From Phycisphaerales bacterium (GTDB taxonomy: Bacteria > Planctomycetota > Phycisphaerae > Tepidisphaerales > Tepidisphaeraceae), in the NCBI GenBank assembly GCA_020847545.1, contig JADLBV010000006.1, forward strand, positions 1-36,318: 36,318 bases of DNA, given 5' to 3'. The notes beneath the pieces were generated by a model that was not told where the DNA came from, did no database searches, and saw only the letters and a list, made by a program, of their open reading frames with translations. Shown one piece after another: positions 1 to 8,545 of the stretch (position 1 is its first letter; each line of letters starts with the position of its first letter). The position numbers were made by a program, and so were the translations under genes.

Positions 1-2
1 GA

Positions 3-110
3 GACGACCACATCATCCAGGAGGCCTTGGCTTGCGCCAACCACCGCGCAACTGCTTTTTACTCAAAGATTTACAGGCGAGACGAAAATCGCCGACGCTA
101 GATTTAGTGC
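3..110 (+). pseudogene. possible C-terminal end of a tyrosine recombinase or other gene cut by the window edge
   Basis: Frame 3 is open from the first bases and ends at a TAG near position 110. The roughly 33 residues contain the pattern A-x-x-x-N-H-R-A-T-A-F-Y followed by YRRDE. This vaguely resembles the end of some tyrosine recombinases, where a T-T-x-x-Y-D-R-R-x-D-E segment carries the catalytic tyrosine. The piece is too short to decide and could equally be the tail of an unrelated gene or no gene at all. Confidence 0.2.
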
Positions 111-120
111 CATTAGGACC

Positions 121-170
121 TGTCCCGATATATCCACTTAAATATATTGGACCCGTCCCGATATATCGGG
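121..170. repeat. short direct repeat and 14-bp palindrome
   Basis: The 13-mer GTCCCGATATATC occurs at 122-134 and again at 155-167. The second copy continues into the perfect palindrome CCCGATATATCGGG (157-170). The AT-rich core lies between the left-edge fragment and the 3' end of ppsR. It may be part of a terminator or a small dispersed repeat; no T-run follows on either strand. Confidence 0.5.
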
Positions 171-229
171 CTGTGTTGCGCCTCTAAATTGAATTCACCT
201 ATTTTCGGATCTGAATGTCACGGCCAAGA

Positions 230-1117
230 TCAAATGTATGGGGGATTTGGCGGTATAAATGGTTTTTCCAGCCGCAGCAGGTTCACGATTCGCGCGGCGG
301 TTTCCTCGATCGCCTGATCGGTGACATCCAGAATCGGCCACCCCCGCGATACAAACAGCTTTTTGCTCCAGGCAACCTCGCGGGAGACGGATTGCGGATC
401 GTTGTAGCTGGTGTTTCCCATCCGCCAGCCGGTTTGGCGGTTGGTGCGGATTTCGGACAGTTGCATCGGATCGATCACCAGTCCCACCACCTTTTCCTTC
501 AACGCCAGCAATTGTGCCGGCGGATCGATGCCCATCGCCAGCGCCACATTGGCCACGCGATAACCCTGCTGCGCCAGATAGATGCTGGTGGGCGTTTTGC
601 TGGTGCGGGACACGCCGGTCAGAACCAGGTCCGCCTTGTGGATCGTCTCCAATCCCAGCCCATCGTCGTGATCCAGTGTGAATTCCAGTGATCGGATACG
701 ATGGTGATATTCGTGGCTGGTGAAATGCAGACGGCCCAGATTGGCGGTTGGCATCACCCCTGAATGGCTTGATAAAAACTCTACAAATCCACCTGTCAAA
801 TCGCATTGAGACAACCCAAGCTGCCGACAATGATTGGCAATGTGCTGTTTGTCCTCGTCCGACACCATCGCATGAAAGATGATCGCCTTGTCATCAACGG
901 CCGATTTCAAGGCTTGATGAATTTGTTCTTTGGTTCGCAAAAATGTCCATGTTCGCAATGTGAATGACGATTCGGGGAACTGCGTCAAAATCGCCGTCAG
1001 CATATGACGGGCGAGGTTGCCTGTGGAATCGGAGAGGATGTAAATGGGTCTCGCGGCCGATAGGGAGGATTTTTTGGCGGCTTTTTTTCGAGTGGTTTTT
1101 CGCCGGGGTTGGCTCAT
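230..1117 (-). CDS. ppsR: pyruvate, water dikinase regulatory protein (PSRP, DUF299 family)
   Basis: A 295-residue protein of the bifunctional kinase/pyrophosphorylase family that switches PEP synthase (or PPDK) off by ADP-dependent phosphorylation of a threonine and back on by phosphate-dependent removal. The family marks are visible: the opening IYILSDSTGN after a basic, lysine-rich N-terminal tail of about 24 residues, and the P-loop GVSRTSKTPTS near residues 166-176. Length fits the family. It is the last gene of a minus-strand run behind a membrane coiled-coil gene, with a 24-bp gap. The PEP synthase itself is not in the window, so whether the target is PPS or PPDK cannot be told from here. 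Confidence 0.93.
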   Translation of the reverse strand: MSQPRRKTTRKKAAKKSSLSAARPIYILSDSTGNLARHMLTAILTQFPESSFTLRTWTFLRTKEQIHQALKSAVDDKAIIFHAMVSDEDKQHIANHCRQLGLSQCDLTGGFVEFLSSHSGVMPTANLGRLHFTSHEYHHRIRSLEFTLDHDDGLGLETIHKADLVLTGVSRTSKTPTSIYLAQQGYRVANVALAMGIDPPAQLLALKEKVVGLVIDPMQLSEIRTNRQTGWRMGNTSYNDPQSVSREVAWSKKLFVSRGWPILDVTDQAIEETAARIVNLLRLEKPFIPPNPPYI

Positions 1118-1141
1118 TGGGTTATGAGATGGATTGGCATC

Positions 1142-2128
1142 TCAAACTCCCGCCGGCTGGGTGGCTTCAACATTGGCGCGCTCGCGCAGCGCGGCCATTT
1201 TTTCACGGACTTCCTGTGCGATTTTGGCGTTGGGGAAATCCCGCATGATCGCATCGCCCACGCGGATGGCTTCGGCCCAGTGATGATCCTGCACCGCGGC
1301 CGAAAATTGCACCCGCATGTTGTCCAGCTTGGCCTTGAAGACGCCACGCACCGATTCCTGCATCGATTCGGCCTCGGCCGGTGACAGGTAGGTGTCCAGC
1401 TTTTTGAGGATGCCGATGCTCCCGTCGATGTCCCGACGATGGACCGATTCGTGCCACTGGTCCAGCAATTGTTTTTTGAATGCCTGTCGGCGCGATTCGA
1501 TCTCCTGCGGCAGTTTTTTTACCATCTGGTCGTTGGGATAACTCTGGGCCAGCTTTTCGGCCTCTTTTTGTGCGGCCGACCATTGTTCGGATCGCATATA
1601 CCCGTCGATGAGCGTCGAGACCTCCGCCACTTCCCGGCGTAATATATCCTGCCGCTTTTGGGCGATCTCATCCCGCAGACGCACCGACTCCTGGCGATAA
1701 CCAAAGACGGTTTCCATCTCGACTGCCAAGGCATTGGCCGCATCCCAATCGCCGGCGGTGATGTCCTCCTCGATCGCCCGTCGAACCGCCTCTCGCTCGC
1801 GCGAACGAAACGCGACCGACTTGGCACGGTCGCTGATGAGTTGTTGTTCGCAAATCTGGTTGAGAATCTCCCCCAGATGTCGCATCTGTTCGCCCAGGCC
1901 AACCAGCAATTCCTGATTGCGCTGCTGGACCGCCGTGCGCCCGTTGGCCAGCACGGATGTGATTGCCCAAGCCGCCAAGGTGAAAATGACACTGAGGCAT
2001 CCGCCCGCCAACAGCGCCCATTGCCCATGTGAATTGGCCAGCCAATACCCCACCACGCACAGTCCAATCGACAACAATAGCAGCACCAGAAATATCCATG
2101 TGCCTTTAGTGGATTTGCGCTGATCCAT
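1142..2128 (-). CDS. membrane-anchored coiled-coil / TPR-like protein of unknown function
   Basis: A 328-residue protein that I do not recognise as a named family. Two hydrophobic segments (about residues 12-30 and 38-60) form an N-terminal membrane hairpin. The remainder is charged, helical and coiled-coil-like, with repeated pairs of helices in the second half (for example HHWAEAIRVGDAIMRDFPNA) that resemble degenerate TPR units. A GAGG ribosome binding site sits 6 bases before the ATG. It is placed between the fmt/def run and ppsR on the same strand and may be co-transcribed. A scaffolding role at the inner membrane is a guess from architecture only. Confidence 0.75.
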   Translation of the reverse strand: MDQRKSTKGTWIFLVLLLLSIGLCVVGYWLANSHGQWALLAGGCLSVIFTLAAWAITSVLANGRTAVQQRNQELLVGLGEQMRHLGEILNQICEQQLISDRAKSVAFRSREREAVRRAIEEDITAGDWDAANALAVEMETVFGYRQESVRLRDEIAQKRQDILRREVAEVSTLIDGYMRSEQWSAAQKEAEKLAQSYPNDQMVKKLPQEIESRRQAFKKQLLDQWHESVHRRDIDGSIGILKKLDTYLSPAEAESMQESVRGVFKAKLDNMRVQFSAAVQDHHWAEAIRVGDAIMRDFPNAKIAQEVREKMAALRERANVEATQPAGV

Positions 2129-2157
2129 GGTGAACCTCGCTGGTAGAACCTATCTCA

Positions 2158-2200
2158 TTTTAGAGCCTGTCCCATCCATAAGTGTAATCCCACACACAAT
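2158..2200. other. possible remnant of an insertion sequence end
   Basis: The 85-bp gap between two minus-strand genes contains a segment reading GAGCCTGTCCC, then ATCCATAAGTGTAATCCCAC. It has the look of terminal inverted repeats of some IS256-type elements (a TGTCCC block followed by a TGTAA block). No second end and no transposase are present, so this is only a resemblance. Confidence 0.15.
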
Positions 2201-2213
2201 TTTCAGAAATGTT

Positions 2214-2369
2214 TTATTTGGAGGCGTCAGCGGCCTGTTTGGCGGCCAAAATCTGCTCCCGACGCCAATCCTGCTGCATTTTCTGGATCAGCCGGGTGCG
2301 CTCCGAGCCCAAAACGGTCAAAAACCCCCAGGCGCAAAGCACGATACCCAGTCCGATGAACCACGTCAT
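2214..2369 (-). CDS. small single-pass membrane protein
   Basis: A 51-residue protein starting MTWFIGLG, with one hydrophobic helix (about residues 3-18) followed by a basic and amphipathic tail rich in Arg, Gln and Lys. The frame stays open further upstream to an ATG at 2465, which would overlap the end of fmt by 47 bases and add an unlikely polar N-terminus, so the internal ATG at 2369 is preferred; neither has a strong ribosome binding site. It lies in the def-fmt run. The topology suggests a small inner-membrane protein with a cytoplasmic tail. Function unknown. Confidence 0.5.
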   Translation of the reverse strand: MTWFIGLGIVLCAWGFLTVLGSERTRLIQKMQQDWRREQILAAKQAADASK

Positions 2370-2418
2370 ATCGATCTGCACATCGACATAAATGCGATTG
2401 GGACATGAACTTATGTGA

Positions 2419-3357
2419 TTATGCGATCGATTCCAGCCTGCCGCCGGCGGGCCAGGGGTGGCCATTGCGATATTCGGCCAACAGCATCCGCCGGCCCCCT
2501 TCAGGTTGGCAACTGAGAATTTCGATCATTCCATCCCCGACGCCAATTCGACCTGAAGGATCGATTTCGCCCGGATGACCTTGCCTGTCAGTAATCGGCT
2601 GTGCGGTTGCCAGTGTCAACCGTCCAATTTCCTTGCCGGTTGCTTCCAGCAGACGCACCCGACATCCCGGCCATGGGTATAAACCCCGAATCTGTCGGCA
2701 AATATCAGCCCCTGGACGGCTGAAATCCAGAATGGTGGATGTTCTGGACAATTTTGGCGCAAGTGTTGCCAAAGACTCATTTTGTGGCAATTCTACGGCT
2801 GATTCATTGGCCAGGCGATGGATTGTTTCCAACATCAATTCCACCCCATCGGCCGACAGCCGGTCGTGCAGTTCGCCGGCCGTTTCGGTTGGGGCGATTG
2901 GCGTTTGCGATTGCCCCAGAATCGCCCCCGCGTCCATACGCTGAGCCATGCGAATGACCGAATTTCCGGTCACGGTATCGCCGCTAAGGATCGACCAGTT
3001 GATCGGGGCCGCGCCGCGGTGTTTGGGCAATAGCGAGGCGTGCAGGTTGATGGCTCCCAGGCGCGGGTGGTGGGTGACGGGTTCGCTCAGCTTTTGCCCA
3101 AACGCGATCACCACCATCAGGTCGGCATTGGGAAGGGTTTCGGCGTTGATATTTTCGGTGCGAACCAGTGGCCAGGAATGATCCAGTGCGGCCTGCGCTA
3201 TCGGCGTGGGGAGCATTTTTCGCCCTCGACCGGCCGGGCGGTCTGGTTGGCTGTAAATTTGCACCAACTCATGTCCTGCGGAGGCTAAGGCTCTCAATGT
3301 CGGCAAACCAAATTCCCCGCTGCCGGCAAAAATCAGTCGTAACGGGATCATTGGCAT
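2419..3357 (-). CDS. fmt: methionyl-tRNA formyltransferase
   Basis: A 312-residue enzyme that formylates Met-tRNA(fMet) with 10-formyl-tetrahydrofolate for translation initiation. Visible features are the Rossmann-type start LRLIFAGSGEFG, the catalytic block with Asn104 and His106 in INLHASLLPKHRG, and Asp142 in RMDAGAIL, which match the N-H-D triad of the family. A C-terminal OB-like domain follows from about residue 205. It lies 9 bases after def on the same strand, the classic def-fmt pair whose products add and later remove the formyl group. Two ATGs are possible (3357 and 3351), and the difference is two residues. Confidence 0.96.
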   Translation of the reverse strand: MPMIPLRLIFAGSGEFGLPTLRALASAGHELVQIYSQPDRPAGRGRKMLPTPIAQAALDHSWPLVRTENINAETLPNADLMVVIAFGQKLSEPVTHHPRLGAINLHASLLPKHRGAAPINWSILSGDTVTGNSVIRMAQRMDAGAILGQSQTPIAPTETAGELHDRLSADGVELMLETIHRLANESAVELPQNESLATLAPKLSRTSTILDFSRPGADICRQIRGLYPWPGCRVRLLEATGKEIGRLTLATAQPITDRQGHPGEIDPSGRIGVGDGMIEILSCQPEGGRRMLLAEYRNGHPWPAGGRLESIA

Positions 3358-3366
3358 GTTGCTCTT

Positions 3367-3918
3367 TTATCTCTTTTTTGTGGGTTTTCGTGGCGATGGA
3401 GTGGGATGCTCGGCGGCGTATTTTTCTTCCAATTCCCGCAGCAACCTTCGATTGGCCAGTTTGGCCACCGGTCCCATTCGGTCGGTGAGGAGCGTGCCAT
3501 TGAGATGGTCGTATTCGTGTTGCCAGATGCGAGCCAGATATCCGCTGGCCGACTGGTCGATGGGGTTGCCTTGCAGGTCATGGGCTTGCATGCGCAGGTG
3601 TTTGCTGCGGATGACGTTGACGCTCAGGCCGGGGATGCTCAGGCATCCTTCCTCTGCCTCCTCATCCCCATCTGCTTCGCTCAGGATGGGATTGACGTAG
3701 ACCCGGTCATCTTCCGGCTGGCCGGTGGCGTTCATGACGAACAGGCGGATGTTTTGCGCCACCTGCGGGGCGGCCAGGCCGACGCCTTTGGCTTGGCGCA
3801 TCAGCTCGAACATGCGTGTGACAAGCTGTCGCAAGTTTTCATTAAAGTCCGAAACCGGCACGCTCGGTTGTTTGAGGCGGGGGTCGGGATAGGTGATGAT
3901 TTTGAGGTTGTCGTACAT
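3367..3918 (-). CDS. def: peptide deformylase
   Basis: A 183-residue metal-dependent hydrolase that removes the formyl group from new proteins. All three family motifs are visible: GVGLAAPQ (45-52), EEGCLSIPG with the metal ligand Cys92, and QHEYDH with ligands His134 and His138 and catalytic Glu135. The usual HEIDHL or HEYDHL spacing is kept. The frame extends 15 codons upstream to an ATG at 3963, but the family starts with a sequence like MYDNLKIITYPDPRL, so 3918 is chosen. It is first gene of the minus-strand def-fmt operon and diverges from the TPR gene at 4084. Confidence 0.95.
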   Translation of the reverse strand: MYDNLKIITYPDPRLKQPSVPVSDFNENLRQLVTRMFELMRQAKGVGLAAPQVAQNIRLFVMNATGQPEDDRVYVNPILSEADGDEEAEEGCLSIPGLSVNVIRSKHLRMQAHDLQGNPIDQSASGYLARIWQHEYDHLNGTLLTDRMGPVAKLANRRLLRELEEKYAAEHPTPSPRKPTKKR

Positions 3919-3950
3919 AAAGTGTTCTGGCGAAACAGTATGCCAATTTG

Positions 3951-3994
3951 TTGACAGCTTCAACCTGTGTCGCGTAATCTGTCGGACCTATAAT
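3951..3994 (+). promoter_or_regulatory. candidate promoter elements for the TPR gene
   Basis: The def/TPR divergent gap holds a perfect TTGACA (3951-3956) with an 18-base spacer to TAATCT (3975-3980), and a perfect TATAAT at 3989-3994 that lacks a good -35 at 17 bases. One or both could start transcription toward 4084. The exact pairing is uncertain. Confidence 0.4.
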
Positions 3995-4083
3995 CACTTA
4001 AAGGCTTGTTGGTCGATGAGAACAGGGGATCGGCCGGCTAGCGATGGGTGGCAGGGCCCGTCTAACGCAAGGAACAGAGCATC

Positions 4084-5511
4084 GTGGCACAGATTCCGCA
4101 AGGTTATCACGACATTCCCGATGAGGACCGCAAGAAAGCCAAGGTTTTTTTCGATCGCGCCAAGACCGTAGCCGACACCGGCAACTACGAGTATGCGATT
4201 GAGATGTACCTTCAGGGCTTGGCGTTGGACCCTGAGGAAGTCAATGCGCATCAGGCGATGCGGGACATTTCGCTCAAGCGTAAAGCCAGCGGCGGCAAGG
4301 CTTTAGGCATGTTTGAGCGGATGAAGCTCAAGCCGGGCAAGGATGACAAACAAAACCTGTTGAATGCCGAAAAGCTGCTGGCGTACGATCCGGGCAACAC
4401 CGAGTATATGTTGTCCCTGATTCAGAGCGCGCACAAGGGTGGGTTTTACGACACGGTGTTGTGGGTTGGGCCGATTTTGCAGAAGGCCAATGCGGATTCG
4501 ACCAAGCCGCCGCCGGATTACAACAAGTTCATTGCGTTGCGTGACATTTACATTGACATCAAGCAATGGAAGCGGGCCACCGAGGCGTGCCAATATGCGG
4601 TGATGCTCCGGCCGGACGACATGGATTTGCACCAGATTATGAAAAATCTGGGCGCGCAGGACACGATGGACGCCGGCAAATATGGGCAATCGGGCAGTTT
4701 CCGAGACAGCGTCCGCAATGTCGATCTGCAGGACAAGCTGATGCAGGAAGACAGGGATGTCCGCAGCAACGATTCGATGCGTCGGTCGGTTTTGGATGCG
4801 GAGAAGGAGTTTCAGGCCGAGCCGGATGAAGCGGGCAAGCTGATGAAGCTGGTGGATGCGCTGGTACGGATTGAGACTCAGGAAGACGATGCCCGTGCGA
4901 TTGAGTTGCTGGAGGGGTTTTATGAGAAAACCAAGCAATTTCGGTTTCGCCATACCATCGGGCGGATTCGGCTGGCGGATTTGGCCCGTCAGGATCGGAA
5001 AATGCGGCAGGAGATTCAGGCATCATCCAACGACGAGACGTTGAAGAAGGAATACCGCGAGTTTTTACGCGGGCGATATGAGCAGGAATTGACGGAATAC
5101 AAGCTGTGGGCCGAAAATTACCCCACGGACATGAGCATTCGTTTTGAGATGGCCCGGCGGCTGTTCATGCTGGAGCGGTATGGGGAGGCGATTCCGGTCT
5201 TTCAGCAGGCCCGGCAGGACCCCAAGCATCGCGTGAATTCCGGTATTTTGCTGGGAAGGGCGTTTTTGGAGGCCGGGTTTGTGGAGGAGGCGGCCGACAC
5301 GCTCAAGGCGTGCATGGATGAATATCCAGTTCGCGGCGACGACAAGGCCAAGGACATGGTGTATTGGTATGCCCGTTCGCTGGAGGAAAAAGGGGATTTG
5401 CAGACCGCGCTGCGCAGTTACAGCCAGGTGGCGCAGTGGGATTTCAACTATCGGGACGTGCAAACCCGCATCAAAAAGCTGCGAAGCGGGGTGCAGGCGA
5501 ACGGGACGTGA
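4084..5511 (+). CDS. cytoplasmic TPR-repeat protein, function unknown
   Basis: A 475-residue soluble protein without signal peptide or membrane segment. It starts at a GTG with the ribosome binding site AAGGAA 9 bases upstream. TPR-like helix pairs appear at both ends: residues 18-60 (A-K-T-V-A-D-T-G-N-Y-E-Y-A-I-type pattern), 120-200 and 330-450. The middle (about 195-320) is a charged helical stretch. I know of similar planctomycete proteins only as conserved TPR proteins of no assigned role. It stands alone between the divergent def promoter region and rpsT. A protein-protein scaffold is the only role the sequence supports. Confidence 0.8.
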   Translation: MAQIPQGYHDIPDEDRKKAKVFFDRAKTVADTGNYEYAIEMYLQGLALDPEEVNAHQAMRDISLKRKASGGKALGMFERMKLKPGKDDKQNLLNAEKLLAYDPGNTEYMLSLIQSAHKGGFYDTVLWVGPILQKANADSTKPPPDYNKFIALRDIYIDIKQWKRATEACQYAVMLRPDDMDLHQIMKNLGAQDTMDAGKYGQSGSFRDSVRNVDLQDKLMQEDRDVRSNDSMRRSVLDAEKEFQAEPDEAGKLMKLVDALVRIETQEDDARAIELLEGFYEKTKQFRFRHTIGRIRLADLARQDRKMRQEIQASSNDETLKKEYREFLRGRYEQELTEYKLWAENYPTDMSIRFEMARRLFMLERYGEAIPVFQQARQDPKHRVNSGILLGRAFLEAGFVEEAADTLKACMDEYPVRGDDKAKDMVYWYARSLEEKGDLQTALRSYSQVAQWDFNYRDVQTRIKKLRSGVQANGT

Positions 5512-5565
5512 GCGGTTGGTCGCCGCTGGACAGGGTTGAAATTATCGCTAGACTACTCCGCCCTT

Positions 5566-5596
5566 GGCAAAAGACCCGTGGATGGGGCTTTTGTCC
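5566..5596 (+). promoter_or_regulatory. hairpin in the gap before rpsT
   Basis: The sequence from GGCAAAAGACCC to GGGGCTTTTGTCC can fold into a stem of about 11 pairs with one mismatch and one bulged base around the loop GTGGAT. It lies 55 bases after the TPR stop and 25 bases before the rpsT start. It may be a terminator for the TPR gene (no clear T-run follows) or an rpsT leader structure; S20 is known to autoregulate its translation in E. coli. Confidence 0.4.
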
Positions 5597-5621
5597 ATGA
5601 AAGGTAATCCAGGAGACGATA

Positions 5622-5909
5622 GTGGCACATTCTTTATCGGCCAAGAAACGCATCCGCCAGAGCCTCAAAAGGCGGGCACGCAACCGTTCCCGCAAGGAAC
5701 TGGTGAAGGATCAGGTCAAGAGCTTCCAGAGCGCCATCGCCGGGGGCGATTGGGCCAAAGCGGAGGCGGAGTTGAGCAAGACCGCGCAGAAGCTGGATCG
5801 GACCGCCGCCAAGGGGACGATTCACAAGAACACCGCCGCCCGTCGGCGCAGCAGGCTGGCCAAGCGATTGAACGCGGCGAAGGCGGCGGCATCGGCCAAG
5901 ACAGCCTGA
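5622..5909 (+). CDS. rpsT: 30S ribosomal protein S20
   Basis: A 95-residue, strongly basic helical protein that binds 16S rRNA early in 30S assembly. It begins MAHSLSAKKRIRQSLKRR and contains the family segment IHKNTAARRRSRLAKR near residues 66-81. The C-terminus is alanine and lysine rich. Translation starts at a GTG preceded by AGGAGA (5611-5616). The non-ATG start is of interest because rpsT in E. coli also uses a weak start (UUG) as part of its feedback control. It lies 126 bases before glyQS. Confidence 0.95.
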   Translation: MAHSLSAKKRIRQSLKRRARNRSRKELVKDQVKSFQSAIAGGDWAKAEAELSKTAQKLDRTAAKGTIHKNTAARRRSRLAKRLNAAKAAASAKTA

Positions 5910-6035
5910 TCAACGCGGCAATACGGCAAGCATCGAACGGCATCGGCATCAGTCGCCTTTCATTCAAACCGGCCCGACGGGCCGGCCGAATGCCGGGCGT
6001 CGATGTGGGATGCCGATCTTTTTTGGAGAGTTCAC

Positions 6036-7379
6036 ATGGCCGACACCACCGTCATGGAGAAGCTGGTTTCGTTGTGCAAGCGCCGGGGGTTCATCTTTCC
6101 GGGTTCGGAAATTTATGGCGGGTTGAACGGCACATGGGATTACGGCCCGCTGGGTGTGGAACTGTTGCGCAACATCAAAAACGCCTGGTGGCACGACAAT
6201 GTGACCAGCCGCGAGGACATCGTTGGGCTGGACAGCGCCATCCTGATGCAGCGTACGGTCTGGCAGGCGAGCGGCCACGAGAACAATTTCACCGACCCGC
6301 TGGTGGACTGCAAAACATGCAAGTCGCGGTTCCGAGCCGACCAGATTCCCGAAAGCCAGTGCCCGCGCAAGCCGTCGAAACATCCGGGGGAATTTGGCGA
6401 ATGTCAGTTGACCGAGGCGCGCAAGTTCAACTTGATGTTTAAGACCTTCGTCGGGCCGATCGAGGAGAATGCCACGCAGGTCTATCTGCGGCCGGAGACG
6501 GCGCAGGGGATATTTGTCAATTTCAAGAACGTGGTGGACTCGACCCGCATCAAGGTTCCGTTTGGGATCGCACAGATCGGCAAGAGCTTCCGAAATGAGA
6601 TCACGCCCAAGCAGTTCATCTTCCGCAGCCGCGAATTTGAGCAGATGGAGATCGAATTTTTCTGCCACCCCGGCAGCAGCGCGGAATGGTATCAGCGCTG
6701 GCGCGATGAGCGGTTCAAGTGGTATCAGGATTTGGGATTGAAAGGTGACAAGCTGCGGCTTCGCGAACACGCCGCCGATGAGCTGTCGCACTATTCGCAG
6801 GGGACCAGCGACGTGGAATATCTGTTTCCATGGGGCTGGGGCGAACTGGAAGGGATCGCGCACCGCGGGGATTATGACCTGAAACAGCACATGCAGTTTT
6901 CGGGCAAGGATTTGACTTATTTCGATGATGAGAAAAAGGAACGGTTCATCCCGCATGTGATCGAGCCATCGGCCGGTGCGACGCGGTCGTTGCTGGCGTT
7001 TTTGTGCGAGGCGTTTGCCGAGGAGACGATCACGGATGAGGAGAGCGGCAAACAGGACACGCGCACGGTGTTGCGGCTGCATCCGCGGCTCGCTCCGGTC
7101 AAGGCGGCGGTCTTCCCGCTGGTGAAAAAGGATGGGATGCCCGAGCGTGCGATGGCGATCTACAAGGACCTGCAAAAGCACTTCGCGGTTTTTTACGATG
7201 AAAAGGGAGCGGTGGGGCGGCGATATCGCAGGCAGGATGAGGCGGGGACGCCGTTTTGCATCACGGTGGATGGACAGACGGCGCAGGATCAGACCGTGAC
7301 GCTGCGGGAGCGCGATTCGATGAAGCAGGAGCGGGTTGGGGTGGACCGGCTGAAGGGATTGCTGCTGGAGCGGATGTAG
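6036..7379 (+). CDS. glyQS: glycyl-tRNA synthetase, dimeric type
   Basis: A 447-residue class II synthetase of the alpha2 type. The N-terminus FPGSEIYGGLNGTWDYGPLG (21-40) is diagnostic, motif 2 reads KSFRNEITPKQFIFRSREFEQ (residues 183 on), and motif 3 is in IEPSAGATRSLLA. Four cysteines (Cys92, Cys95, Cys109, Cys123) sit in the insertion where many family members bind zinc. The C-terminal anticodon-binding domain is present (LAPVKAAVFPL onward). The upstream frame is open to 6003, but the ATG at 6036 has a GGAGAG site 5 bases before it and gives the usual N-terminus. It charges tRNA-Gly and is not linked to another synthetase here. Confidence 0.96.
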   Translation: MADTTVMEKLVSLCKRRGFIFPGSEIYGGLNGTWDYGPLGVELLRNIKNAWWHDNVTSREDIVGLDSAILMQRTVWQASGHENNFTDPLVDCKTCKSRFRADQIPESQCPRKPSKHPGEFGECQLTEARKFNLMFKTFVGPIEENATQVYLRPETAQGIFVNFKNVVDSTRIKVPFGIAQIGKSFRNEITPKQFIFRSREFEQMEIEFFCHPGSSAEWYQRWRDERFKWYQDLGLKGDKLRLREHAADELSHYSQGTSDVEYLFPWGWGELEGIAHRGDYDLKQHMQFSGKDLTYFDDEKKERFIPHVIEPSAGATRSLLAFLCEAFAEETITDEESGKQDTRTVLRLHPRLAPVKAAVFPLVKKDGMPERAMAIYKDLQKHFAVFYDEKGAVGRRYRRQDEAGTPFCITVDGQTAQDQTVTLRERDSMKQERVGVDRLKGLLLERM

Positions 7380-7461
7380 GGCGATCGGCGCATCGCGAGG
7401 TTCGCCGGATCGAACGGGTCGATGATCGAACAGCCACCGCATGGACGCGGGACATACGGCC

Positions 7462-8541
7462 ATGTCAACACAACTGGACATTCTCGCCCTGGAGCCGTTT
7501 TACGGGGGGATTCGACGCTCCATGCTGGAGACGATCATCCGGCACAGCCGACATCGCTGGACGCTGTTGAAGCTGCCGCCGCGACGGATTGAACGGCGGC
7601 TGACGGCGGCGGCGCACTGGTTTGCCGAACAGATTTCACGCAGCACGGCCCGGCGCATCGACCTGCTTTTCACCAGCGAGGCGATGAATCTGGCGGATAT
7701 GTTCAGGCTGACGCCGGAATTGTCGCGAAAGCCCTCGGTGGTCTATTTTCACAGCAACCAACTGCCCGATCCCGCCAGTCGGCGCGACACGCCGCTGGAT
7801 CTGGTGAATCTGAACACGGCCACGGCCGCCGTCGAAATCTGGTTTAATTCATTGTTTCATCTGCGGACTTTTCTGGCCAGGGCATCGGCGCTGGTGGAAA
7901 AGCACACGGAGCTGTCCACGCGCAACCCGATGCCGGAACTGGCGGCCAAGGCGCATCTGATCCATCCGCCGATGGACCTTGCGGCGGTGCATGAGCTGGT
8001 GGAAGGGCGGTCGATTGTCCGGCAGAAACGGACCATTTTCATTGATACCCGCGACGCCGACATCCCCCTGTTGAACGCGGCGTTGGGGACATTACACCGG
8101 CGAAACGAGAAATTTTCGTTGATAACGGTGGGGCCGGCCAATGGATTGTCGGAGCAGTTTCCAAGGCGCGCCGTCAGCGAGATCAACGAGGCCGAGCAGA
8201 TCGAGGCATTGCATGAGGCGGGATTGATTCTCAGCGCGAAAATCGATGCGACGGCCGATCACCATCTGGTGCGGGGTTTGGTGGCGGGGTGCTGGCCGAT
8301 CGTGCCGGACACGGGGGTTTATCCGGAATTGTTGCCCGAATCGATGCACCGGTATTGCCTGTATGATGGGTCGCACGACATTCTGGTGAGCCGGTTGCTG
8401 GACACCTGGCATCTGGAGCGGCCGGGGGGGTATATGGATGACATGCTGCGGGCATTGCAGCGGTATGAGGCGATATCGGCGTGCAAAACCGTGGACCAGC
8501 GTCTGGAAGAGCTGACGGTGGTTCATTCGGTCATTCAATAG
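7462..8541 (+). CDS. DUF3524 glycosyltransferase, tRNA-queuosine alpha-mannosyltransferase-like
   Basis: A 359-residue GT-B-fold glycosyltransferase. The N-terminal domain fits DUF3524: ILALEPFYGGIRRSMLETI, HSRHRWTLLKLPPR, the stretch LLFTSEAMNLADMF, and VVYFHSNQL. In relatives this last motif is usually HENQL, so Glu is replaced by Ser here. The C-terminal half has the acceptor-to-donor linker and a donor domain ending in a GLVAGCWPIVPD segment. Members of the family include QTMAN, which mannosylates queuosine in tRNA-Asp. The start at 7462 is preferred over 7441 because it brings the family N-terminus to the front. It follows glyQS by 82 bases, a plausible translation-linked pair. Substrate is inferred from family only. 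Confidence 0.8.
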   Translation: MSTQLDILALEPFYGGIRRSMLETIIRHSRHRWTLLKLPPRRIERRLTAAAHWFAEQISRSTARRIDLLFTSEAMNLADMFRLTPELSRKPSVVYFHSNQLPDPASRRDTPLDLVNLNTATAAVEIWFNSLFHLRTFLARASALVEKHTELSTRNPMPELAAKAHLIHPPMDLAAVHELVEGRSIVRQKRTIFIDTRDADIPLLNAALGTLHRRNEKFSLITVGPANGLSEQFPRRAVSEINEAEQIEALHEAGLILSAKIDATADHHLVRGLVAGCWPIVPDTGVYPELLPESMHRYCLYDGSHDILVSRLLDTWHLERPGGYMDDMLRALQRYEAISACKTVDQRLEELTVVHSVIQ

Positions 8542-8545
8542 ATTT

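Noticed and set aside
2158-2200. A complete insertion sequence between the small membrane protein and the coiled-coil gene
   Set aside because: The gap is only 85 bases, with no transposase and no second terminal repeat.
5964-7481. A roughly 500-codon minus-strand frame opposite glyQS
   Set aside because: It is the shadow of the certain glyQS gene and shows no family motif.
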